Part shown: one piece after another, positions 13,201 to 44,315 of the stretch | Layout: every line of letters starts with the position of its first letter | Position numbering within the stretch: position 1 is the first letter of the stretch | The notes under the pieces: model-generated | Seen by the model: only the letters and a program-made list of their open reading frames with translations | Databases searched by the model: none | Told to the model about the DNA's origin: nothing | Program-made: the position numbers and the translations under genes | Source of the DNA: Sialis fuliginosa | Lineage: Eukaryota > Arthropoda > Insecta > Megaloptera > Sialidae | Direction of reading: 5' to 3' | Assembly (NCBI GenBank): GCA_961205875.1 | Contig: OY540813.1 | Location: forward strand, 19,439,001-19,503,000 | DNA length: 64,000 bases

Positions 13201-16200
13201 ATTGATATTGTGTTCTTGAAAAATGCTGTATTTAAATTACTAATAATGTATGACTTCCTATAAATCTGTAAATTGTTAATCATTTTGGCTTCTGAACAGC
13301 TTACATTCATAAAGTTCCTGAAAAAAATACGCTGTAACTTTATGAATGCCCCACAAATTATGTCATAAAAAAAAATCACTGCTTTATAACAAAATTATTT
13401 CATCTGCTATTCACCAGCTTGCATATTTGTTGTTTCTCATTCAATATTTAAATTCAATTCAATCAAGTTACTTACAATTAAAATATATATCAGGTAAATC
13501 AGTTTTTGGAATTCATTATGAAGCAAACAAAATACTATCGCACTAACAACATCATTTTAACGATGGGGGGGGATTTCACATACCAAGATGCCAACATGTG
13601 GTATAGGAATCTAGATAAATTAATCAGGTGCGTATAATACAATTTTTTTTTTCCTCCAAACAGTGGGAGATATTTGAGACGTTTGTTAAGAAGCAAGCTC
13701 TATCTTATAAATCAAATAATATTATTTTAACTATGGGCGAAGACTTTAATTATCAAGATGCACACATGTGGTATAAAAATTTGGATAAATTAATTAAGTA
13801 AGTTTCATTGTTTCCAAAATACAGTACACTCTAGTTATATTAACTGATCTTCATTAAAATGTAGAAAAAGAAACTACCTGAACTTTTACGTGTAGTGTAA
13901 CAAAAATCGTTCATTTGTTTATACATATAATATTAGGTGTATAAATTAATTCTCAGCTTCTAAATAAAATCAGCTGTAGCATTCCAGCTCAAAAAAATGC
14001 CAACAAGGCTAAGGAAATGTTTTGTTCAACCTTAGGAGAAGATGAGATCCTAGAGCATGTGTAAGAAATGATTCTAGAAAATAAATTTTAGACAAGTGAT
14101 ATTGGTGCATGACAATGCAATAGGTTACTCAGGGAATACAATCAAGGACATATATTCTATGTTTTCCGAAGTTCTCCCTAATGCAAATTATTCTACAGAC
14201 TTTGTCCCTTCTAATTATCATTTGTTCCGGTCTTTACAACATTGCTTTGTTGATTCACACTTCAAAATGCCCAAAGATGTCAATAAAAGCATTTGACTCA
14301 AACCTCCATCCATTCAACGCCCAATCAATGGCAAAAGTGTATAGTTCTGATAAAGATTATTATGCAGATTAAAATATCTTATAATTTTTTATATATAGAG
14401 AATTAATTTGTACACCTAACATATTAATTTTAATGAATCAAAACACAATAAGAGAAGTATTAATTGGATCAACATTAAAAAACCATAAATAAAAGTAGTA
14501 AATAAAAAAATATACTCTATGTAACCTATGTATAATATTTAAATGTAAAAATTATAATATTTTGTTATTCAAAATGCTTTAACAGATACGCAAACGAACG
14601 ACAAAAACAAGGCTCAAATATTAACGTTTTCTATTCAACACCATCATGTTATATTAAAGCTGTTCATGATTCAAACCAGCAGTGGCCAACGAAATCTGAT
14701 GACTTCTTCCCATACTCATCTGATCCACATGCATTTTGGACTGGCTATTTTATATCTAGGCCAACAATTAAATATTATGAACGATTTGGTAATAAAGTCT
14801 TACAGGTAATTAGTTTGTGATTCAATATAAATTATAATTTTTTAAACAAACTTATAATGCTCCAAAGGTTGCTAAACAACTAGGGGTAGTAGAAAATGAA
14901 AGTGATCGTTTAAAAGGACTGAAAAAGCTACGTGAAGCAATGGGAATAATGCAACATCATGATGCTGTAACTGGTACGGAAAAACAACATGTAGCTGAAG
15001 ATTACGCATCAATTCTTTCACATGCTATCGATACATCTCTTGAGGAAGCATCTGTAAACTTAAAGTAAGTTATAAACATTAAAATCAAATGTAACTATTT
15101 TTTCTCATGGTTGACATCGTTTTATAATATCATATACAAATACAATAAACATAAATATTACGGTTTAAGTCTTAAGTAATATATTAAATGAATTATATGT
15201 TATACACAGTTTGTCCAGATAGATTCAAAAAAATATCCTGATTTTTAATGACTAATTGCCTTATGAAGCTTGACTTTCAACAATGTAAACCTAAAATTTT
15301 AAGGTACATACATACTAGCATGTCGGTCTCATTAGTTTTGAGGTTAAATATATTGAGGCTCATCAAAATGACATCAAGGAACAAAGAGCCAATATTAAAT
15401 TCTGTTTGAAATAAGCTGGTGAAATAATGAAAAATGTGTACAGTAGTAAACGTTTTTAGCTGGTATGCTAAAATTTGTAACGGTAAAGAGAACATCACAG
15501 ACACTCCACGAGCTGTGCGAGCACCACCACTAAAAACAAATTGTACCTCTGAAAATGTGCAAAATATGCATAAAATACTTTAATCAGACTGATGTGTGTA
15601 TGCATACCTTAAAACATCGTGCATCAAGGTCTGTGCAAGATTGTACATGATTTCGTGACCAGAAAAAATATATCATATTCGCCTGATTTGGCTCCATGTG
15701 ACTTCTGACTATTCTCAAAATTCAAATTGGCAATAAATGGAAAGCTTTACGACACCATTCAGGGTATCCAAAGAGCTTTGACCGCAGTTTTTAAGGAGAT
15801 GCAATACAGTGATTACTTTGAAAAAAAAATTATATCTTCAGCAGAAATGTATTTAAAAATTAAAAATCAAGAATAATTTACTTCTATATTTTGTACCAGT
15901 TACTCCCATAAACTGAACAAACTGTGTATGTTCTTAATTTTTGACCGCATGGACAGACATTTTTCGTTGTTCATTAATTTAATTTATATTTAAAATAGCT
16001 AGCTTGGGAACCGAAATGATGTTTTTACCTTGTAAATTATTAGAATTATTTATTATATTTGCATCATTATACTTTTAGCTTATTACTTACTTCAAAAGAA
16101 GAAACAAAACCTCAGTTAGATTTTGAGATGTGTCATTCATTGAATATCAGTCAATGTTCGGTATCAGAAGATTCTAAAATTTTTGTAGTGGTTCTTTATA

Positions 16201-19200
16201 ATCCGAGTAGTCGAAACGTTACTCACTATGCACGTGTTCCTGTTACCGGCCAAAATTATTCTGTAAGAGACCCTAGTGGTACGTAATAATAAATATTGTA
16301 ATTTTTTATTTCTTACTTTTTTTTTTTATTCAGGTAATTACATTGAAACACAGTTAATTCCAATTGCACAATCTGTGCAAAATATACCAGGACGAATCAG
16401 TGCAGCTACCAATGAATTAGTTTTTGTTGCATCTAATATTCCACCACTTGGATACAAATCATATTTCATATCACTAATGAACTCAACTGGTCCTCTCCAA
16501 CATACGTCTATTGCAAATGAAAAACTTAAAGGCCCACTGGGCAATGAAAATACTAAAATACATTTGAACGGCAAATCAGGAATAATAAAAGGAATCAAGT
16601 TCGGTACAACTGAAATTCCATTATCACAGAGTTTTGCGTTTTATGAGGGCGCAGTTGGAGATAATAGAGAATTCAAGAACCGCTCATCTGGCGCTTATAT
16701 TTTCAGACCAAACGGTACAATTCACACGTTCAATTTAACTGCTGACAATAAAGTATATCGTGGGCCAATTGTTGATGAATTACACCAAACTTATAATTCG
16801 TGGGTTAGTCAGATTGTTAGAATATATCACAAAGAGGATTATGCAGAGTTTGATTGGATTATTGGACCTATTTCTATCGAGTATGTATATTTAAATCTCT
16901 CAATATAAATAACTGATTTTTAGCAAAACAAATTTTACATATAAATATATATTTGGATATTCCAAAAAAAATATCCACTCTTATGAAATAAGTTATTTTA
17001 TTACATAAATAAAAAGGAATATCCTGTAGTTTGATTTTAAGAGGTGCTGCAAGAGGGGTCCCATTTTCCATTTAAATAACATGGAAAAATTATTCTTTAG
17101 TACTAATGCTTCGAAATCTCCAATTACAGAGCAATTTCCTTACTTTCAACATTTGCCAAGATATTCGAAAAAATTATACATGATCGCATAACCAAGTGTA
17201 CTGATAAATATTCCATTATATCAAAACACCAATATGGTTTAAAAAAAAACGGTTTCATTAACCTAGCTTATAATCACTACATATTATGCGTTTATCGAAT
17301 CTAACATCAGATACGGCATTGTATGCTGGGGAAAAAATGTTTAAGAATAATAGACAAAAAAGATCCCCGTAAATCTTGTCAAAATCTTTTCCGAAAATAT
17401 AATATACTCACTGTTACCTCCTTATACATCCTTGAGTGTACCTTATTCATAAAAAAAATATCCTTCCTTCTTCGAAAATAGCAGTACCAAACACAACTAC
17501 CCCACACGCAATAGAACTCAGCTAGTCACAAATTTTGCTTCCTTGGAGACTACCTACAAAAACCCTCACAACAACGTAATCAAAATCTATAATAAAATAC
17601 CTAACACTATCCAGAACCTACCATACAATCAATATAAAAATAAAATAAAATCCATACTATTTACCAGTAGTTTTTATACTGTAGAAGAATTCTATGAATA
17701 CATTTATTCTCACCTATAATTTATTATATCATATTTCAGTTATATTTCATTGTTTACTCTTTACATAAGTCTTTATTTTGATAGTATTTAGTACCTTATT
17801 TTGTCAAATTTATTATTTGTTTTTTCTCTTCATATTAGCATTGTAATTTCTTTTTTTTTCTTTTTTTGTCGTCTGATTTTACACTGTACCACAGTTTATA
17901 AAATAAATTGTATTATTATTATTACTGAATCATAACAACTGATAAAAAAATTCTCTACAAAAATGTTCACAACGTATATAATATTAGAATCTATAGAAGT
18001 TGATGATGTTTATACTTTTAGCACAGTGTATAAAATATTTTGATCAATTACATGAACATTTTTTGTGTAATTTGGTCATAATTATATAAAAAATGAATAA
18101 CCATTTAAATTAATTATTATATTGTATTGAATATTAATATTTTTATAGTGATAATATTGGTAAAGAAATTGTAACACGATTCACTACTGATATTAAATCT
18201 GAAGGAATTTTCTACACTGATTCTAATGGGCGTGAAATGCTACAACGAAAACGTAATCATCGTGATACTTGGGAATTGGAATTAGAAGAACCTGTTGCAG
18301 GAAATTACTACCCTGTTACTTCATGCATTTCACTAAGAGATTCAAATAATTTACGCTTGTCTGTACTGAATGATAGAGCTCAAGGTGGTAGCAGTTTAAA
18401 TGATGGAGAACTAGAAATTATGATACATCGTAGATTGCTGCATGACGATGCATTTGGTGTGGGTGAAGCATTAAATGAAACCGCATATGGACTTGGACTT
18501 GTTGCTAGAGGTCAACACTTTATTATTGGTGGAACTGATGAAAATTCTTGTAAGAGAAAAATTATCTTAATTAAATATTTCTTTATAACTTATTAAAATA
18601 TTTTTATAGCACCAACATTGGCAGCAAAAGAACGAATTCTAGCTCAGAAAGTGTTACTATCTCCATTACCATTCTTTATCAGAGCAAACGAAATGTCTTT
18701 CAAAGATTTTCAAGATACATATAATTTAGAAGTTTGTATAAAATCACAATATATTTTCTCACAGAAAATTTCATAAAATTATTTTTTAGCATTCACATAT
18801 TCAAAAGCCATTACCTGATAATGTTCAAATATTAACATTGGAACCTTGGAAAAATGAGTCGATTCTTCTTCGTTTAGAACACTTTTTAGAAAAAGACGAA
18901 GATTCTTTATTATCCAAACCAGCTGTTGTAGATTTAGCGGTAACTAAATTAACAATACTGAAATGAATTGTACCTAGTATTAACTGATTCTTTTTTTGTA
19001 GAATTTATTCACAACATTTAAAATTCTCAGTATGAGAGAAACTACTCTTGGCGCTAATCAATGGCTTTCTGAAATGAATCGCCTGGAATGGACAGCAGAA
19101 AGGTTGACGTATGATAATGAAATTGAGTTATTGACAAATGAAATTAAGGCTGCTTTTGCTAATGATAAAAATACCGAAAATAAAGCAAAGCGTTCGCTGA

Positions 19201-19268
19201 AATCCTCTGAAATTTCTCTTGATCCAATGCAAATACGTACATTCATATTGAATGTAGAATATATTTAG
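10254..19268 (+). CDS. Lysosomal alpha-mannosidase (GH38)
   Basis: Retaining zinc glycoside hydrolase expected to trim alpha-mannose from glycoproteins in the lysosome. Coding exons: 10254-10349, 11736-11838, 11902-11983, 12044-12229, 12297-12502, 12566-12702, one of 13494-13627 or 13664-13797, 14586-14805, 14868-15064, 16079-16278, 16334-16880, 18149-18549, 18610-18731, 18790-18939, 19002-19268. All phases join without a break to give about 1015 residues, close to the 1011 of human MAN2B1. Residues 1 to about 17 form a signal peptide. Zinc site: HTHDDVGW (His51, Asp53), Asp175 in WQIDPFGHS (also the expected nucleophile), and His419 in QHHDAVTGT. Acid/base Asp297 lies in the duplicated exon. 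The middle and C-terminal beta domains are present ([43 protein letters not shown]). The exon ending at 18731 has a weak donor (GAA|GTTTGT). An AATAAA lies at 19375-19380. The assignment to the lysosomal rather than the Golgi mannosidase II group rests on these motifs. Confidence 0.95.
13494..13797 (+). other. Tandemly duplicated, apparently mutually exclusive exon pair of the mannosidase gene
   Basis: Exon 7a (13494-13627) and exon 7b (13664-13797) are both 134 nt. Both start in phase 0 and end in phase 2. Their 45-residue translations align without gaps, with 28 identical residues. Both keep the catalytic-acid Asp: [15 protein letters not shown] in 7a and [15 protein letters not shown] in 7b. 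Each alone joins in frame to the exon ending 12702 and the exon starting 14586. Including both would shift the frame, because 134 is not a multiple of 3. The gap between them is only 36 nt, too short for a normal intron. 7b has the stronger signals (a long pyrimidine tract before CAG, donor GTAAGT); 7a has a weak tract and donor GTGCGT. Both reading frames are open, so neither is an evident pseudo-exon. Confidence 0.85.
13933..14419 (+). mobile_element. Mariner-family element, internally deleted relic
   Basis: The terminal inverted repeats are TTAGGTGTATAAATTAATTC at the left and the reverse complement of TTAGGTGTACAAATTAATTC at the right, differing at one position over about 22 bp. The left flank is TA; the right flank is CA, probably a decayed TA. 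Inside, the + frame at 14096-14296 encodes a decayed mariner transposase C-terminal part, with HDNA followed by a [12 protein letters not shown] segment. The element is 487 bp against about 1.3 kb for full length, so it cannot move by itself. It sits in the intron directly after the duplicated exon. Confidence 0.8.
15205..15926 (+). mobile_element. Mariner-family element, second relic
   Basis: The ends are CACAGTTTGTCCAG and its inverted counterpart CTGAACAAACTGTG, each next to TA (15203-15204 and 15927-15928). Near 15685-15870 the + frame reads [10 protein letters not shown], then a stop codon, then a typical mariner transposase C-terminal stretch. The catalytic region upstream is degraded and partly deleted (722 bp in total). 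It is a different mariner lineage from the element at 13933-14419, because the ends differ. It lies within the mannosidase intron at 15065-16078. Confidence 0.8.
17095..17930 (+). mobile_element. Non-LTR retrotransposon (jockey-like) 3' fragment
   Basis: In the large intron 16881-18148. The + strand encodes broken reverse-transcriptase pieces: [20 protein letters not shown], then SKHQYGLKK. After a deletion come [12 protein letters not shown] and a C-terminal tail ([19 protein letters not shown]) typical of jockey-type LINE ORF2. It ends in a (TTA)n-rich tail (TATTATTATTATTACT, about 17910-17926) in the same orientation, as LINE 3' ends often do. Frameshifts and stops show it is dead. Confidence 0.7.
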
Positions 19269-19374
19269 ACATAGTAAAATGTATGTTGCTTAAACATAAT
19301 TCTGTTTAAAGTTATTAATACATAACTTTTCTTAAAAAGCTTATGTATTGCATGTATATATAAAAACTTTAAAA

Positions 19375-19380
19375 AATAAA
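19375..19380 (+). terminator. Likely polyadenylation signal of the mannosidase gene
   Basis: AATAAA (with an overlapping AATAAATAAA) lies 107 bp after the mannosidase stop codon. It is the first such hexamer in the 3' flank. The reverse-complement hexamers that could serve ci on the other strand lie at 19635-19640 and 19410-19415. Confidence 0.5.
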
Positions 19381-19798
19381 TAAACAAAAAAATTTCTTTA
19401 CATTTATATTTTATTTAAAAAAAACATTTATATTACACAAAGCACAAAATGTTGAGATCACAACATTATTATATATATATATTTTTGAATAAAATGACAA
19501 AATTTAAAACAATGTCCGTAACTTAAAAAATTACTTATATAAAAATAATTTTGTTAACATGTACAATTTTAAAGCCAAACCATCAAATAAAAAAGATTCA
19601 TACATATATAATACATTAAAAATAATACAATCATTTTATTTTCTATTTGGCACTTAATTAAATTCAAATTAAAACATACTTATTAAATACAGTAGAAAAT
19701 ATGATCGTTAATAAATATTTGAAAGTACAAACTTAGTTTTAATATTTGTATATTACAATTTTGCAAAAATTTCACTATCACAATAAAAAAAACTCCAT

Positions 19799-40440
<20,642 letters not shown>

Positions 40441-43400
40441 CTGCAACAATCAAAAAATAACATCAGATATATAATTAAACTGTATGAATTATTACCTATA
40501 CAATCAATACAAAATACTATATAGGTACGTCGTTTTACAGGCAATATAATCTGTATGTATCTGTTTATTACGACTTGACACGAAAACTTATACTGAACCG
40601 ATATTGATGAGACTTTCTCGGATTTACGGATGGTACATATTAAGAAAAAAATTTGTTGTTATTTCTAATAAATATTTATAAAAATGATAATTACATTGGC
40701 AGTTGTGGTGTTAATGCGGGTGAGTCCATGGAATGGATTTTATGGTTTATGTTAATGAAAACGATATGTTTGATATTAATATAAAATAATATGAAATAAC
40801 ACCTGAAAAGGAACTAATTTTTTATTAACTTCACTATACTAAAAGAATAATTTTGCACACTTATTATTAGATTTGTAAAATACTCATAAGTACCTGTAAC
40901 GGGCGTTACAAATTTCGGAAGCCTATTTAAGCTAAGTTATTAAGTCAGGTAAATTTGCAAAATCGTTTATTCTATTTATGTGTTTTTTTGTATACCGTGA
41001 CTTTATTAATATAGGCAGATGTAAACATAAAAATAAAGCTATATTGTATGTTTATCTATTTTTACACACAATTGATATAGATAATTTTTACTTCATTGCT
41101 TGGTGTTGTTAAATGTTAAGTGTTTTTAAAATAGTATGTAATAATGAAAAAGTTGTTCTTTCTTATTGTCTCTTACCATTAGGCGTCAATTTATCAAGAA
41201 GTGAACTTTTTACGCAAAAAATAAATAAAACAAAAACATCAGTAAAAGTAGCGGTTAGTCTGGACTCGCCCTAATGTAATTAAATTCATCGTCACTACTG
41301 CAGAAGTAGGGGTGAGGTGCCTATGTTTTAAGAGCAATCGTCGATTTTGAAAAACAATCAAGCGAAGCCGCGGAGAAATTTTAGTATGTTTATAATATAA
41401 CAGGTATATCAATCTACTTACTGATAGTGGCTATATACTTAAAATATAATATATTACAATTTACAATTAGTATTAATAACTTCTACATATTATCAAAATA
41501 TAATGAATTAAGTAAATGTGATTTCAGATCAACCAATATTATACTTTTAAATACTTTTATTCTATGTTAATTGTATGTTAATTCGCGTATTATATCTGTA
41601 GGTACATGTGCTTCTTGAATATTCAAATGTGAATGAACACATTAAAAATTCAAATCTGTAATAAATTAGTAACATTTAAATGTAATGAATTCATTATTCA
41701 CATAACATCAAATCCAGCAGCTTGCACCCAGTTATCCAGATTCATTTAATTATCACATAAGAATCATAAACAAACTAGTTTATTTAATTGTATATACTAA
41801 AAACACGATATGTTAATAACTTAATATTCAAATTCCCAGCAGAAAAAAATAATCAACACATCTTTAATTAAAACAAGAAAACAAACAAAATTGAGCACGG
41901 GATCGTCTGTTCATTGATTTGTGGTAAACGAAAAAGAATAAAAGAGAGTCGATGACGCCTACTAGATGTACATAAGTGTGTATGTGTATGTGTGTGTGTT
42001 AATGAAGCGACATGTCCACGTCCCAAAGCCCCATGAATATGTATGTGAGATAGTCAGCCGGATAACAGAGGTGTCTTAACATCTATCTAGATTCTCAATA
42101 ATAATAATAATAATATAATTTTAGTAAGTTAATTATTTTTGTGGGAGCTTTATCTGGATGTAAAATGCGTCAATGTAACAGTGAGTATCTTCAGGCATTG
42201 AAATGTGATCGTTTAACTTAACCAAGAAGCCAAGATTCATTTTATTGTTCGTTTTAAACGAAAGACGAATATTTAGGTGAAAAATGATAATTGCAAAAAT
42301 ACAATTTCTTATTCATCCCATACGATTATTATCATTTATTTTAACACATTTCTCTAATAAATACAAATACCTTCACCAAATGTCAGTTATCATATTATGA
42401 CCAAATACCATTTTCCTGTTACAACAATGCAAATTCGTTAAAATTGAATTATGAACGAGAAATTGGAATACTCGTACTAAAGTTAATTTCTGATATAAAA
42501 ATAATTACCTATAACTAATTATAAGATCCATTTCACCGTAAATTTTCCAATGCAAATTAAGTATATAGGTAAAAACTCGCTGAGTGTTTATGGTTTAAAG
42601 ATTTTTTGAAATAATTTTTACGCAAAGGCCGAATTAATATTTCAGAAAATTCAACGAATCCACTCCTGCAGTTTTATAATTGACAGATTTGTTTATAAAT
42701 ATATCGTAATCATTTATTAAATTAAACATTAATCATTTTATATTTATAGTTTTATTTCGTATATATTACTATGCATCATAAAATATTAGTTTTGTTAAAT
42801 TTTATTCCTATATCTATACCTACACACAAATTACACCCACCTCAGTGGCGTAGCTGCATTTAAATAAAATGTACAATTTTGAACAAGTATATAATAATAT
42901 TCGAAAAATATACCTGAGTAATAGATATCAATCGAATTAAATATATTCTAATGTCCGGTAATGAGGTTTCAAACCTATCTGACAGTTCTCTTGAAGTTTC
43001 ATGAAATGTCTGACAATTTTCGCGTACTCGTGGTATTTAAACACTAACGATATTAAACCAGTGGCGATATTATGAATTTTTTTTTGTTTATACTGTCAGA
43101 GTCGCCACCTGTTATAATAAGTTGAAGTATCACTGTTCCAATTTCCATAACTAATAATTAATACCCCATTTGAAAGTGCTTGCTAGCTAGTAAGTAGTCA
43201 TTCGAAAGAAAATTTTCTGCTCCCCAAGATATTGTGTTCGCTAATTGTTTGTTAATTTCTTGAACATTTCAAATAATTTTTTTTAAATAAAAATTTAAGA
43301 TAACAAGATACGCTACTGAATTGTCTTCTGATTGTACATAATACAAATTAATTAAAACATTGTTAAAATACAGTGGCTATGTCATCAGAAATCTTAATGA

Positions 43401-43934
43401 CTTTTTTAATTAAATGAATATAACTAATATCCGCTTATTTTATAATTAATTATACATATATACGAACAGAAATTTATTTCTTGTAGAAGGGAATTGCATA
43501 CAAGTAAATTATGCATGAATTGGGTAGTGGGTACGTTTGCATCTTTATAAGTATTATTGCATTTTCATGTTTTAATTTTATGTACATGTTTTTTAAATAT
43601 AAATGTACATGTGCGTTACTAATGAATGTAATAAACATACTTTATAAAGGTTACTTCCTTTTACCTATAAATTATTAAATTAGTATTAAATCATTGAAAT
43701 ACGAAGGGTGTAAAATTTGTATCAATGGGTCAAGAGTGACCAAATAAACGTTTGACAAGAGGCAAATACATTATTAACATAGAACTTTTCATCACTTTAT
43801 TTTAGATAAAAATAATATACGTTTTTTTATTTCAAGCAAAAACATTTTCGCATTACAGTTAAAAATCAAGTCGGATTAAAATCACATATGTACTTATAGC
43901 AATTTTTCATCAGACCAACGCGACGTGACGTAAG

Positions 43935-44315
43935 AACATTTTTTATTCGATCATTTTTGAGATTATTCAGTTAGTTTGCCGGATAGACAGACATTTTTCT
44001 AAAAACATTTTTTTTTCGGATTGTAAGGATCTTAAAACGTAAAAATTCATCAAAATTGAGCAAGGTTTTTTATGCGATTATTTTTGAGATTATTCAGTTA
44101 GTTTGCCGGATAGACAGACATTTTTCTAAAAACGTTTTTTTTCGTATTGTAAGGATCTTAAAATGTAAAAATTCATCAAAATTGAGCAAGGTTTCTTATG
44201 CGGTCATTTTCGAAATTATTCAGTTAGTTTGCCAGATGGACAGACATTTTTCTAAAAAAAAATTTTCGTATTGTAAGGATCTTGAAATGTACAAATTCAT
44301 CAAAATTAAGCAAGG
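43935..44315. repeat. Tandem repeat, about 3 units of 126-127 bp
   Basis: The phrase TTCAGTTAGTTTGCCGGATAGACAGACATTTTTCTAAAAA occurs near 43966, 44093 and 44219 with few differences. Each copy is followed by a T-run, TTGTAAGGATCTTAAAA and AATTCATCAAAATTGAGCAAGG. The period is 126-127 bp. The 100-residue open frame at 44056-44358 is an internal repeat of this unit and is not considered a gene. Confidence 0.8.

Noticed and set aside
12703-13493. Search for a further copy of the mannosidase exon before 13494
   Set aside because: No third copy of the TMGxDFxYQDA segment is present; the interval is AT-rich with several stops in each frame.
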